From Acididesulfobacillus acetoxydans (GTDB taxonomy: Bacteria > Bacillota > Desulfitobacteriia > Desulfitobacteriales > Desulfitobacteriaceae), in contig NZ_LR746496.1 in assembly GCF_902729405.1 (NCBI RefSeq), forward strand, positions 1,426,001 through 1,490,000: a stretch of DNA of 64,000 nt, in the 5' to 3' direction. The first letter of the stretch is position 1. Each line of letters starts with the position of its first letter. This document shows positions 32,572 to 41,486 of this stretch, in pieces. The position numbers and the translations under genes were made by a program. Below the pieces are notes generated by a model. It worked only from the letters and a program-made list of their open reading frames with translations, searched no databases and was not told the DNA's origin.

Positions 32572-33510
32572 GTGCGCTGGGGAGAGAAGCGCTATAACAA
32601 TTTTAATGGGCATCTGCGGCAGGTGTTTGGGGAAAAGGTTTTCAAGGTTCCGCTGGACGCCGGGTTTACCTGTCCCAATCGGGACGGAACTCTGGGCAGC
32701 GGGGGATGTGTCTATTGCAGTGCCCGCGGATCGGGAGACTTTGCCGGGGAACAAGGGAAGTCTATATCTGTTCAGTTTGCGCAGGTGAAAGAGCAAATGC
32801 GCAAGAAGTGGCCCAGGGGTAAATACTTGGCTTACTTTCAAGCCTACACCAACACTTACGCCCCGGTTGGGTATTTGCGGAAGGTTTTTGAGGAGGCACT
32901 GACTCAAGACGGGGTCGTGGGTCTTTCTGTCGCCACCCGGCCGGATTGTCTGCCGGATGATGTCCTGGATTATTTGCAAGAGTTACAGGAACGAACCTAT
33001 CTGTGGGTTGAGCTGGGTCTGCAAACGATTCACAAGCGGAGTTTGGAATGGATGCGTCGCGGGCATGACTATTCCGCTTTTTTGGAGGGGCTCGCGAAAC
33101 TGCGTGAGCGCGGGGTCCGGGTATGTGCCCACCTGATCTTGGGTTTACCGGGAGAAAGCCGCCGGGATATCATGGCGACAGCCGAGGCCGTGGCTCAACT
33201 GCCGCTTCAGGGTATAAAACTGCATCTTTTGCACGTGTTGAAAGGAACAACGTTGGCGCGGCTCTATGAAAGAGAACCCTTTCCGCTCTTAACGAAAGAG
33301 GAGTATGTCACATACGTGGCTGACATTCTGGAGATCCTGCCGCCCGAGATGATTATCCAGCGTCTGACGGGGGACGGGCCGCCGGACGATCTCATTGCAC
33401 CCCTCTGGAGCCTTCGCAAATGGGAAATCCTCAATGGCATTGACAAGGAACTGACCATGAGGGGCAGTTGGCAAGGCAAACGCGCCGTACTTACCAGACC
33501 CGCGACATAG
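32572..33510 (+). CDS. Radical SAM protein of the YtqA/YhcC (TIGR01212) family
   Basis: This 312-residue protein begins WGEKRYNNFN and has the atypical cluster motif CPNRDGTLGSGGCVYC (about residues 31-46) of the family, instead of the common CX3CX2C spacing. Downstream motifs VGLSVATRPDCLP, LWVELGLQT and HLILGLPGE complete the barrel. Family members are thought to act on tRNA or sulfur-containing substrates, but the reaction is not firmly known. The start is GTG 32572. The gene stands alone, and its 3' end including the stop codon is partly duplicated downstream. Confidence 0.87.
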   Translation: MRWGEKRYNNFNGHLRQVFGEKVFKVPLDAGFTCPNRDGTLGSGGCVYCSARGSGDFAGEQGKSISVQFAQVKEQMRKKWPRGKYLAYFQAYTNTYAPVGYLRKVFEEALTQDGVVGLSVATRPDCLPDDVLDYLQELQERTYLWVELGLQTIHKRSLEWMRRGHDYSAFLEGLAKLRERGVRVCAHLILGLPGESRRDIMATAEAVAQLPLQGIKLHLLHVLKGTTLARLYEREPFPLLTKEEYVTYVADILEILPPEMIIQRLTGDGPPDDLIAPLWSLRKWEILNGIDKELTMRGSWQGKRAVLTRPAT

Positions 33511-33565
33511 GCTGACGACCTAGACCGACTCTCAGACCCGCGACATAGATCGACCTAGTCCGACG
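33495..33565 (+). repeat. Duplicated 3' end of the radical SAM gene
   Basis: CAGACCCGCGACATAG, which contains the stop codon, occurs at 33495-33510 and again at 33533-33548. The flanking CGACCTAG(A/T)CCGAC is also repeated, so a unit of about 38 bases was duplicated in tandem. Confidence 0.75.
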
Positions 33566-33610
33566 GGGAGGGTGGGAAAGGCAGGCACGGAGAAGGGCAG
33601 GCGCGCATAA

Positions 33611-33640
33611 AAGAGCAACCCCTAGCCAGGGGCTGCTCTC
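33611..33640 (-). terminator. Hairpin terminator, mainly minus strand
   Basis: AGAGCAACCCCT pairs with AGGGGCTGCTCT (33612-33639) with one bulge. On the minus strand TTTTA follows, and on the plus strand a run of A follows. It fits termination of the small minus-strand gene at 33701-33877. Confidence 0.6.
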
Positions 33641-33700
33641 AAAAAAGGGGAACAGAAAAGCAGTTAAAATCGACCAGACGGTAAGAATAATCTATCGGTC

Positions 33701-33877
33701 TCAAACGACCATGGGTAAACGATGATCAACCGGGACGGGGAGGGAAGTTGTCTCCTCTGTCCGGTTTGTTGGTAATTTGAGGCTGGGAGCCAGAGCGAGG
33801 TACTGTTCGATATCCGAATTGAGAGTAAGGATCTGATGGAAAACTTCTTGATCCCTTTGATCGCGCCTTTCAGACAT
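33701..33877 (-). CDS. Small hypothetical protein
   Basis: This possible 58-residue protein begins MSERRDQRDQEVFHQIL and has a Leu-rich middle (YLALAPSLKLP) and a Pro/Val-rich end. I recognise no family. Support comes from a good ribosome site (AAAGGAG, 9 bases before ATG 33877), a lack of overlap with other genes, and a terminator just downstream in the same direction. Longer frames reaching 34054 have no ribosome site. It may be real but could be chance. Confidence 0.4.
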   Translation of the reverse strand: MSERRDQRDQEVFHQILTLNSDIEQYLALAPSLKLPTNRTEETTSLPVPVDHRLPMVV

Positions 33878-34217
33878 ATCGACCGGCTCCTTTCCAGAGT
33901 AAATTGCACTTGGCTCGTCAAAATTGTATACTCTTGCATAGTATCTAAATGTGGATCCGCCCAAGAGAGACTCCGCAGAGCCCCATCCGACAACCCTATG
34001 ATACACAGAAAGTTGTCTGGAGTCAAGGGGTTTAGCGCTATGTTTTTTTGCCAATATTATAGGGGTAAAAATGGAGAAAACTGGGCTGAAGAGGACAATG
34101 AAGTTGCACTTATGCGGCCGCAGACTTTATACTTGCAGATATGGCGGGACCCTACGGCCCTTAGGACCGGAGGTGGGGCGGATTGTGGCGTAAGGAGAAC
34201 AGGAAAGGAGCGGCAGG
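33878..34217. other. Divergent upstream region of the BusR-like gene
   Basis: No gene is convincing. A plus-strand promoter candidate TTGCAC (34104-34109) with TATACT (34128-34133) has an 18-base spacer. GGGACCCTACGG and TAGGACCGG at 34146-34171 form a rough inverted repeat between the promoter and the start of the regulator gene, a possible operator. Confidence 0.35.
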
Positions 34218-34847
34218 ATGGATCAGGCTCGTTATCAGGAGATTGCCTTGGAGTTGGCTCATTCCATTGTCATGGGGGAATACCGCGAAGGAGAAAAAAT
34301 TCACGGGCGCTCAACCTTAGCGGGGCGCTTTAACGTTTCGCCGGAGACGATTCGGCGAGCTATCGCCATTTTACAAAATGCCGGGGTCGTGATTGTAAAT
34401 CAGGGGGTCGGGATCACGGTGACATCCAGGGCGATGGCGGACAGGTTCCTCAAGTCGTTTGACCAAAAAGGCGAGATGCAGGTTTTTCAGGAGGAGTTGA
34501 AGCGCCTGCTGGACCAGCGCCGGGAAATTGATTTAAAGATTGAAGAATATCTGGATAAAGTTCTTAATTACGCCGAGCGCCTCATGTCACGCTGGATGGA
34601 TGTGGGGGAAATCGAGGTGGGAACGGGCTCAGCGGCGATTGGCAAAACTCTTCGGGAATTGAAGATCAGGGAACATACCGGGACGACGATTGTAGCCATC
34701 GTCCGGGAAGGTCTGGAACAATTTTCCCCGGCGGCCAATTTTATTCTGCAGGAGGGAGACATTCTGCTCGTGGTGGGCTCGGGAGAAGGCCAAAAAAAAC
34801 TGCAGGCATTGCTGGCTAAAGGGCGGTCCTTGCCCAAGCCGCAGTGA
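34218..34847 (+). CDS. GntR/RCK_C fusion regulator, BusR-like
   Basis: This 209-residue protein combines an N-terminal GntR winged helix (about residues 5-75, with GRFNVSPETIRRAIAIL), a central coiled coil (about 85-125) and a C-terminal RCK_C (TrkA-C) domain (about 130-205, GKTLRELKIREHTGTTIVAI and EGDILLVVGS). This architecture is that of BusR, a c-di-AMP-responsive repressor of osmolyte uptake in lactic acid bacteria. Potassium or osmolyte genes are not seen here, so the target is unknown. ATG 34218 follows GGAAAGGAG. Confidence 0.85.
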   Translation: MDQARYQEIALELAHSIVMGEYREGEKIHGRSTLAGRFNVSPETIRRAIAILQNAGVVIVNQGVGITVTSRAMADRFLKSFDQKGEMQVFQEELKRLLDQRREIDLKIEEYLDKVLNYAERLMSRWMDVGEIEVGTGSAAIGKTLRELKIREHTGTTIVAIVREGLEQFSPAANFILQEGDILLVVGSGEGQKKLQALLAKGRSLPKPQ

Positions 34848-34954
34848 GTTCAGGCAGCCGGCTCAGTTTCCCCGGGGCTTTTGCCAAGGTTAAAAGGACT
34901 TTGCTTCCCGATGTCGAACTGTTAAATAATAAGCCGTAGATGAGGGATGGGCAA

Positions 34955-36250
34955 ATGCGCTGGCAAATTCTCTTGACCCTGGGGCTTGAAAGTGTATTGG
35001 GGTTTTACTTCCGGCAGCCGGTAGTTTTTTTCCTTTTTTTGCTCTTAAACACTCTTGTTTTGGCTTGGCGCTTTGAGCGTTATCGGCGGCTTCAGGCCAA
35101 GGAGCCGGAGCACCGCAATGAGGATTTGAGCGTTAAAATCGCGCACGAAACCCTGCCTTATTTGCGGCGGGGTTTGGATGAGAGCAACGCTGAGGCGATT
35201 GCCCAGATTATTCAATCTATCAGCCAGGTGGCGGCGGTGGCCATCACGGATCGGGAGAGGGTGCTTTCTTACTTAGGGGTCGGGTGTGACCAACACCATC
35301 CGGGAGACCGGATTCTCACGGAGGCGACCAAGGAAGTGATCCGAACCGGTAACTATAAAGTGGTGCGGACACAGAAACAGTTGAATTGTGCCCGTAAAGA
35401 CATCTGCAATTGTCCTTTGGCGGCGGCGGTGATTGTTCCCTTGCGCAATCGGAGCGAAGTGGTCGGAACGGTTAAACTCTACGAGACCAAGGACGGTCAG
35501 CTTTCCCCGGATGTGATTCGTTTGGCCTTGGGCATGGCGCAGCTCCTGGGTATGCAAATTGAACTGGCGGAATTGGATCACCAGGCGAAACTCACGGCTG
35601 AGGCTCAGCTGGATGCCTTACATGCCCAGATTAACCCGCATTTTTTCTTTAACGTTTTGAACACAATTATTGCCACCAGCCGTTCCAATCCGAACAGGAC
35701 GCGCAGGCTTCTCATTCATCTGGCGGAGTTTTTCCGCAGGGCTCTGAAATCCAAAGGAACGGTCATCCCTCTCAGGGAAGAGATGGAGTTCGTAAATACC
35801 TATTTAATTCTGGAGAAAGCCCGTTTTGGTCGCAAACTCCAGGTTAAAGAAGAGATCCCGGAGGAATTGTGGGATATAGTCATTCCGCGCCTGAGCATTC
35901 AGCCCCTGGTGGAAAATGCCGTCAAGCACGGTATCACTCCTAAGATGGGTAACGGCACCGTGCTGATTCACGTCGAGTGTCAAGAGGATGAAGTCTTGAT
36001 CCGGGTGAAGGATGATGGTGTGGGCATTCCCCTCGACCGGATCCGCAATGTTTTGCTGCCGGGTTTCGGTTCGGGCAATGGAGTGGGCATGGCTAATGTG
36101 CACGAGCGTTTGAAGGGCCTTTACGGGGAGTCTTATGGGCTCAAAGTCGTGAGCGAACCGGGTGCCGGTACGACAGTCTCCATGCGGCTGCCCTTGGCCA
36201 AGAAAGCGGAAAACAAGGTACAGGATTTTCTTCCGCGGCCGGAAGTGTGA
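34955..36250 (+). CDS. LytS-type sensor histidine kinase
   Basis: This 431-residue orphan kinase has one or two N-terminal membrane helices, a GAF-like domain (about residues 70-205) with clustered cysteines (LNCARKDICNCPLAAA), and a His_kinase domain with the phospho-acceptor histidine in QINPHFFFNVLNTI. The ATPase parts are LVENAVKHG (N box), DDGVGIP (G1) and GVGMANVHERL. The multi-helix LytS sensor is missing, so input probably comes through the GAF domain. ATG 34955 is preferred (GAGGGA 6 bases upstream) over ATG 34940. No LytTR response regulator lies beside it. Confidence 0.87.
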   Translation: MRWQILLTLGLESVLGFYFRQPVVFFLFLLLNTLVLAWRFERYRRLQAKEPEHRNEDLSVKIAHETLPYLRRGLDESNAEAIAQIIQSISQVAAVAITDRERVLSYLGVGCDQHHPGDRILTEATKEVIRTGNYKVVRTQKQLNCARKDICNCPLAAAVIVPLRNRSEVVGTVKLYETKDGQLSPDVIRLALGMAQLLGMQIELAELDHQAKLTAEAQLDALHAQINPHFFFNVLNTIIATSRSNPNRTRRLLIHLAEFFRRALKSKGTVIPLREEMEFVNTYLILEKARFGRKLQVKEEIPEELWDIVIPRLSIQPLVENAVKHGITPKMGNGTVLIHVECQEDEVLIRVKDDGVGIPLDRIRNVLLPGFGSGNGVGMANVHERLKGLYGESYGLKVVSEPGAGTTVSMRLPLAKKAENKVQDFLPRPEV

Positions 36251-36252
36251 GA

Positions 36253-36282
36253 GGATGTCCGGAAAGCGGATGTCCGGGAATA
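36253..36282 (+). repeat. 15-bp tandem duplication just after the kinase stop
   Basis: GGATGTCCGGAAAGC (36253-36267) is followed directly by GGATGTCCGGGAATA (36268-36282). It starts two bases after the TGA stop of the kinase gene. Confidence 0.65.
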
Positions 36283-36360
36283 GGAATTTTTTCCGGCCCG
36301 GTGAGCAGTCACCGGGCAGTTCTGCCGTTGAGTCGGCTGCGGAGAGGAGCGCCAAGTGAA

Positions 36361-36726
36361 GTGGCCATCTACCCGGGAGTGGATATCCTCGAAATTGAAA
36401 GGTTTGCCGCGGCATATGCCCGGCGTCCTGCTCTGGCGGAGCGTCTTTTTACCGACAGAGAAAGGGCTGACCTAAGTGAGCGCGGGGTGCAAAGCTGGGC
36501 CGGTCGGTTCGCTGCCAAGGAAGCGGTGCTCAAAGCGCTGGGCACCGGCCTGAAGGGGTTATCCTGGCACGACATCGAGATTATCAGCGGGGAGAGCGGG
36601 GAACCCCTTGTCTTGCTGGGTCCGAAAGCCCGGGCTCTGGCTCAGGCCCGGGGAGGCTCGGCAGTAAGGCTGAGTCTCAGTCATGACCGGGACAAAGTCG
36701 TAGCGTTCGCCTTGCTCATGCCGTAG
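36361..36726 (+). CDS. acpS: Holo-[acyl-carrier-protein] synthase
   Basis: This 121-residue enzyme transfers 4'-phosphopantetheine from CoA to acyl carrier protein. The two family motifs are GVDILEIERF near the N-terminus, with the Mg-binding aspartate, and WAGRFAAKEAVLKALGTG in the middle; the C-terminal LSLSHDRDKVVAFAL is also typical. GTG 36361 gives the expected length and lies about 11 bases after AGGAG; upstream in-frame codons are nonconserved. It precedes nnr and alr, the usual Firmicutes order. Its stop codon region is tandemly duplicated. Confidence 0.92.
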   Translation: MAIYPGVDILEIERFAAAYARRPALAERLFTDRERADLSERGVQSWAGRFAAKEAVLKALGTGLKGLSWHDIEIISGESGEPLVLLGPKARALAQARGGSAVRLSLSHDRDKVVAFALLMP

Positions 36727-36757
36727 ATTTCCCGCGGGGCGTAGATTTACCGCGGGG
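36722..36757 (+). repeat. 18-bp tandem duplication containing the acpS stop
   Basis: CGTAGATTTCCCGCGGGG (36722-36739) is followed without gap by CGTAGATTTACCGCGGGG (36740-36757), one mismatch. Each copy holds a TAG in the same frame. Confidence 0.8.
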
Positions 36758-36991
36758 AGTCCGTGACACTCACGGTCGGGGCACGGGTGGGGGAGCCGTT
36801 TCCGGCAGGTGAATTTCCGCCCGGTCCAGTGTCCGGAGACTTGGTGCGGATATTCAGCGGAGCCGCGGGCCGGCGGTTTCCGTCTTGCGGGGGGGGGCCG
36901 CGGGGCGAGCGGCGGAATCGCGCCGCCCGGCCTGAGCCAGCTTACGGTGGCCGCAAGGGGACTACGGGAACCGGTTGGGAAGGAGAAAAGC

Positions 36992-38578
36992 ATGCGGGTT
37001 GTAAATTCAGAACAGATGCGTCAAATCGAGGAGAGGGCGATCCAAGACTACGGCATTCCCAGTCTTCTCCTCATGGAAAATGCGGCCCTGGCGGTGGTGC
37101 GCGAGATCCGGGCGCACTTTGCCGGTATGGGTGTACTTGACCCGAAGGGACACAAAGCCGTCATCTTGGTCGGCAAAGGGAATAACGGCGGAGACGGCTT
37201 GGCGGTAGCCAGGCACCTCGTGCTTCTGGGCATGGGGGTAACGGTTTTCCTCTTTTCCCCTCCCGAGGATTTCCGGGGGGATGCGGCCCTCAACCTTCGC
37301 CTTTACCAGGGAACCGGTGCCAAGTTCTTTGTCGTCCGGGGGGATAGGCAGCACCTGACCCGCTTAGCGCTCAACCAGGCGGAAGTTATCGTTGATGCCA
37401 TTTACGGCACCGGTTTCAGGGGGGCCCTGCCCACCTTCATTCGCGAATATGTGGAACAGGTAAACCAGGCGGCCGCCTGGGTCATCTCCGTGGATATTCC
37501 CAGCGGAGTCGAAGCCGGAAGCGGGAACGTTTCCGGGACGGCTGTCCGGGCGGAAGAAACCGTGACTTTCGGCCTGCCCAAATTGGGCCACTATTTGGGG
37601 GAGGGACCGGATTTCCGGGGAGAATTGGTTGTGGACCCGATATCCATCCCCGAAACTTATTTCGAGTCGGAGGCCATCGCCAACTTCGTTTTAACGGATC
37701 GCCTGGTCAGCTCCTTTTTGCCCCGGCGGCTGAGACAGGGACATAAAGGGCAGCACGGCCGGGGAATTCTGGTCGCCGGTTCCCCGGGTATGAGCGGAGC
37801 GGCGATTCTGGCAGGGCGCGCGGCCCTGCGTACAGGGGTTGGCCTTTTGCAAATTATCGCTCCGCGCCAAATCAGTCCTTTGGTTGATGAAGGGGTGGTG
37901 GAAGCGACGGTTTGGGCGGGCCCCGAGGAAGAGTATCTGGGGCTGGACTCCTGGACCCGGATCCGGGAACGGTGCCAGGGAGCTCAGGCCTTAGCCGTCG
38001 GGCCCGGCTTGGGGCAGAACCCGGAATTTCTGCCGGTCTTGGAGAAAGTGCTGCAAAGCATTTCCCTGCCGCTTGTTTTGGATGCCGACGCCTTGAACCT
38101 GGTTGCCGCGGCTCCGGACATTTTAGCCGGGCGCCAGGGACACGGCTCCCGGATTTTGACGCCCCATCCGGGGGAAATGGCTCGCCTCTGCCGGCTGACG
38201 GTAGCCGAGGTGCAGGCCAACCGCTTGGAACTCGCGATCAGCAAGGCGGTGGAATGGGAAGCGACTGTCGTTTTGAAGGGAGCCACAACTGTCGTGGCGG
38301 CCCCTGACGGGAGGGCTTTTTTGAATCCCAGCGGGAACCCGGGTTTGGGAGCGGGGGGGACCGGGGATGTTCTGACCGGAAGTATTTTGGCTTGGCTGGC
38401 GCAGGGGGTCGACCCAGTGGAGGCTGCCTGTCTGGGAGTATACATACACGGGAAGGCGGGGGACCTTTTGGCCCAAACATACGGCTTCTCCGGCTATACG
38501 GCCGGAGAAGTGGCCGACATGCTTCCCCGGGCCCGGCGGGCTCTGGAAGAGAGCGGGCGCGGGGGCGGAGGGAACTGA
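36992..38578 (+). CDS. nnr: Bifunctional NAD(P)H-hydrate repair enzyme (epimerase and dehydratase)
   Basis: This 528-residue fusion repairs hydrated NADH/NADPH. The N-terminal YjeF_N epimerase domain has MENAA, GKGNNGGDGLAVARHL and VDAIYGTGFRG. The C-terminal carbohydrate-kinase-like ADP/ATP-dependent dehydratase domain (from about residue 245) has GRGILVAGSPGMSGAA, LTPHPGEMARL, VVLKGATTVVAAP and GNPGLGAGGTGDVLTG. ATG 36992 is chosen with AAGGAG 7 bases upstream, since the long in-frame extension is nonconserved. A 265-base GC-rich gap separates it from acpS. Confidence 0.93.
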   Translation: MRVVNSEQMRQIEERAIQDYGIPSLLLMENAALAVVREIRAHFAGMGVLDPKGHKAVILVGKGNNGGDGLAVARHLVLLGMGVTVFLFSPPEDFRGDAALNLRLYQGTGAKFFVVRGDRQHLTRLALNQAEVIVDAIYGTGFRGALPTFIREYVEQVNQAAAWVISVDIPSGVEAGSGNVSGTAVRAEETVTFGLPKLGHYLGEGPDFRGELVVDPISIPETYFESEAIANFVLTDRLVSSFLPRRLRQGHKGQHGRGILVAGSPGMSGAAILAGRAALRTGVGLLQIIAPRQISPLVDEGVVEATVWAGPEEEYLGLDSWTRIRERCQGAQALAVGPGLGQNPEFLPVLEKVLQSISLPLVLDADALNLVAAAPDILAGRQGHGSRILTPHPGEMARLCRLTVAEVQANRLELAISKAVEWEATVVLKGATTVVAAPDGRAFLNPSGNPGLGAGGTGDVLTGSILAWLAQGVDPVEAACLGVYIHGKAGDLLAQTYGFSGYTAGEVADMLPRARRALEESGRGGGGN

Positions 38579-38755
38579 AAGAGCCGTCGCGGCACCGGTC
38601 GGGTTTTTCATCGGGACCCGCGAGCCGGTCGACCGGTAATTCATGTCCGCCCCGGGGCTGAAAGGCAGGGGAAGCCGAGCTGTGGCTGCAGCCCGCACCT
38701 TGTTCGTCATAAGCTTAGTTAGAAGGAAGCCGTTGGCCGAAAAGAGGGAGAGAGA

Positions 38756-39871
38756 ATGGAGTTTATGCGTCCGGTTTGGGCCGAGATTAACCTAGCCGCC
38801 CTGCGCCGGAATTATGCCAGGGTCCAGTCCTATACTCACGCCGAGATGATGCCGATTGTCAAAGCGAATGCCTACGGGCACGGGGCCCTGCCCGTGGCAG
38901 GAGCCTTGCGTGCTTTGGGAGCCAAACGTTTCGGTGTGGCTTTGCTCGAAGAAGCTTTGGAGATCAAGCAGGCCTATCCGGATTTGACTCTCATGGTGAT
39001 CGGGACAACCCCGGAAGAAGCTTCCGATGTGCTGGTGCGAGAAGACATCATACCCGGCATCAGCCGGCTCAGCCAGGCGGCCGCACTTTCAGCCGCCGCG
39101 GTCCGGCAGGAGAGGGTGGCGCGGCTGCACGTCAAAGTGGACACCGGGATGGGGCGCATCGGTTTTCGGCACGAAGATGCGGCGAGTATCCTGGAGATAG
39201 CCGCGCTGCCGAACTTGCGGATCGAAGGGATTTACACGCATTTCGCTGCGGCGGACCAACAAGACCTTTCTTTTGCCCATGAGCAATTGGATCGTTTCAA
39301 CCGCATTTACAGCCGGTTGCGCGCGCAGGGATTGAGCATTCCGCTCAGGCATGCGGCCAACAGTGCGGCTATTCTGCGCTTGCCGGAGGCTCATTTTGAG
39401 CTCGTGCGCCCGGGCATTGTGCTCTACGGTCTTCCCCCTTCGCGGCAGGTCGGTCCGGAGGCGGAATTGGAACCGGTCCTTTCCTGGAAGACAAAGATTA
39501 CCCACCTTAAGATGATTGCCCAAGGGGAAACGGTAAGCTACGGGCGGACATTTTGTGCCGCCTATCCCACCCGGGTGGCCACGATTCCGGTGGGTTACGC
39601 CGACGGATTGCGCCGGGCCTTGTCGAACCGGGGGGAAGCTCTGATCCGCGGTCGAAGGGTGCCGATGATCGGACGTATCTGCATGGACCAGACTTTGCTC
39701 GATGTGACCAAGCTCCCGGCGGCAGAGGTCGGGGATGTGGTGACCTTGATCGGTGCGGACGGGTCGGACCGCCTGGAAGCGACGGAGATGGCAGAAGTCC
39801 TGAAGACGATTAATTATGAGATAGTTTGCGGGATTTCCGGGCGTGTGCCCCGGGTTTATGCGGAAAACTGA
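38756..39871 (+). CDS. alr: Alanine racemase
   Basis: This 371-residue PLP enzyme interconverts L- and D-alanine for peptidoglycan synthesis. The PLP lysine is in IVKANAYGHGA (about residue 39), the barrel has KVDTGMGRIGF and HAANSAAIL, and the C-terminal domain supplies the second catalytic base region with GRICMDQTLLDVT. ATG 38756 follows GAGGGAGAGA. In related Firmicutes alr is followed closely by mazEF; here about 9 kb of other genes separate them. Confidence 0.94.
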   Translation: MEFMRPVWAEINLAALRRNYARVQSYTHAEMMPIVKANAYGHGALPVAGALRALGAKRFGVALLEEALEIKQAYPDLTLMVIGTTPEEASDVLVREDIIPGISRLSQAAALSAAAVRQERVARLHVKVDTGMGRIGFRHEDAASILEIAALPNLRIEGIYTHFAAADQQDLSFAHEQLDRFNRIYSRLRAQGLSIPLRHAANSAAILRLPEAHFELVRPGIVLYGLPPSRQVGPEAELEPVLSWKTKITHLKMIAQGETVSYGRTFCAAYPTRVATIPVGYADGLRRALSNRGEALIRGRRVPMIGRICMDQTLLDVTKLPAAEVGDVVTLIGADGSDRLEATEMAEVLKTINYEIVCGISGRVPRVYAEN

Positions 39872-39897
39872 TCTCGTTAGCCGCTGTGATGCCAAAA

Positions 39898-40098
39898 GTA
39901 ATATCCGTCATGTGAATAACCAAAACTTTGTGCAGATTCCGCTGGAAGTTCCGTCGTTTTTTAAAGTACGTGTGCGAGAAAAACGGCATTGAGTATGTGG
40001 AAGTTACGGAAAGCTATACTTCCAAGGCCAGCTTCCCAGATCGGGACATATTGCTTGAATTCGACCCAGAGCGCACGCGGGGAGGAAGTCAACCTTAG
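39898..40098 (+). pseudogene. TnpB/OrfB remnant of an IS200/IS605-type element
   Basis: VNNQNFVQIP in one frame is continued, after a frameshift, by WKFRRFLKYVCEKNGIEYVE, then VTESYTSKASFPDRD and a short tail ending at TAG 40096. The ESYTSKASF motif and the preceding NQ(N/S)FVxIP motif are conserved in the C-terminal nuclease part of TnpB proteins. The N-terminal two thirds and any TnpA are absent. It lies between alr and the glutamate synthase genes. Confidence 0.7.
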
Positions 40099-40112
40099 TT
40101 TTGGGACGCGGG

Positions 40113-40155
40113 CGTGTCAAACTTCTCAACGGAGTTTGACACGTCTTTCTGTTAT
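40113..40155 (+). terminator. 11-bp hairpin with T-rich tail after the tnpB remnant
   Basis: CGTGTCAAACT (40113-40123) pairs perfectly with AGTTTGACACG (40133-40143) around a 9-base loop; TCTTTCTGTTATTT follows. It is either an intrinsic terminator or the end hairpin of the former IS200/605 element. Downstream to 40391 only the leader of the next gene is seen. Confidence 0.65.
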
Positions 40156-40391
40156 TTAATAGACTTTAAGTTATAGAAAAAATACATAATACTTTAACTC
40201 GAACGGTTACCTGAGGGCCGGAGATGTGCTAAAATTAAACACACTTGAGCGAAGAATCGGCATCAATCACCCCTGCCAAGAGCTTAATCGACGTTGGCGG
40301 CGGGGGCAGTATACGTCTTGTCCCGTCTGGGGCCGGGATTTGCCTGGGCTTAAGAGGAAAGTTTTTAAGAGGATTTGGGGAGGGGAAGAAT

Positions 40392-41486
40392 TTGCTGCGA
40401 GAAGGTCAGGTCCGGATTCCGTCCGGATGTGCCATTAGTGGAATTATGAACAAACGTGGCGAAGTGTTTTCCGGACAGGATATCATTAAATCCATTGCCC
40501 TGATGCATGATCGCTCAAACGGTTTGGGCGGCGGCTTTGCGGCCTACGGTATTTACCCGGATTTTCCTGAACACTACGCTTTTCATCTCTACTATGAGGA
40601 GCAGGCCGCGAAAGAGAAAACCGAGCAAAGGCTCAACAGTCTGTTTCACGTGGCCGAAAGCGGGAAGATTCCCACCCGGCGGGTGGGCTCCATTCACCAG
40701 GCGCCCTTGGCCTGGCGCTATTTTGTCAGGCCCAAGCCGGAAAGCCTTTTGGAAGACGAAAGCGAGGACGAACTCGTCGTCCGGACGGTGATGCACATCA
40801 ATTCACAGATCAAAGGGGCTTTCGTCGTTTCCAGCGGCAAAAACATGGGAGCCTTCAAAGGAGTGGGATTTCCCGAGGACATGGGGGAATATTTCCGCCT
40901 GGAGGAGTATAAAGGGAATATCTGGCTGGCCCACGGCCGCTTTCCGACCAATACGCCCGGCTGGTGGGGGGGGGCGCACCCGTTTACTCTTTTGGACTGG
41001 TCGATAGTGCATAACGGTGAGATTTCGTCCTACGGGGCCAACAAGCGCTATTTGGAGATGTTCGGTTACAGATTGACGATGCAGACGGACACCGAGGCCA
41101 TCACTTATGCGTTTGACCTTTTAGTGCGCAAACACAATGTGCCCTTGGACATTGCCATCGCTACCCTGGCGGCTCCGTTCTGGCGCGATATTGAAAGGAT
41201 GGATCCGGAGCGGCAGAAGCTCTTTAAGACAGTACGCGCCGTTTATGGCAGTCTCCTGCTCAATGGGCCGTTTTCGATCATACTGGGTTCCAACCAAGGG
41301 ATTGTGGCTTTGAACGATCGCCTGAAACTGCGCTCTCTGGTCGCGGCCAGCCAAGGGGACTTCCTCTATGTGGCTTCGGAAGAGTCGGCTATCCGGGAAA
41401 TTTGCCCGAGCCCGGAACGGGTCTGGGCTCCTCGCGGCGGTGAGCCTGTGATCGGGTTATTTGAAGAGGGGGGGAATTTGGTATGA
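40392..41486 (+). CDS. Glutamate synthase glutamine amidotransferase module (class II)
   Basis: This 364-residue class II amidotransferase releases ammonia from glutamine for the split glutamate synthase. The N-terminal nucleophile Cys13 lies in SGCAISGIMNKRG; HGRFPTNTPGWWGGAHPF and VHNGEISSYGANKRYL complete the Ntn fold. TTG 40392 is chosen because GGGGAGGGG lies 6 bases upstream. This gives a 12-residue propeptide (MLREGQVRIPSG) that must be removed to expose the cysteine, as in other GltB-type enzymes. An upstream TTG at 40245 would give a 61-residue leader. It is the first of five coupled genes. Confidence 0.87.
   Translation: MLREGQVRIPSGCAISGIMNKRGEVFSGQDIIKSIALMHDRSNGLGGGFAAYGIYPDFPEHYAFHLYYEEQAAKEKTEQRLNSLFHVAESGKIPTRRVGSIHQAPLAWRYFVRPKPESLLEDESEDELVVRTVMHINSQIKGAFVVSSGKNMGAFKGVGFPEDMGEYFRLEEYKGNIWLAHGRFPTNTPGWWGGAHPFTLLDWSIVHNGEISSYGANKRYLEMFGYRLTMQTDTEAITYAFDLLVRKHNVPLDIAIATLAAPFWRDIERMDPERQKLFKTVRAVYGSLLLNGPFSIILGSNQGIVALNDRLKLRSLVAASQGDFLYVASEESAIREICPSPERVWAPRGGEPVIGLFEEGGNLV

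Noticed and set aside
40427-40438. Direct ATG-TGC start of the glutamate synthase amidotransferase
   Set aside because: It is out of frame with the conserved protein and meets a stop after three codons; the TTG at 40392 with a strong ribosome site is better.
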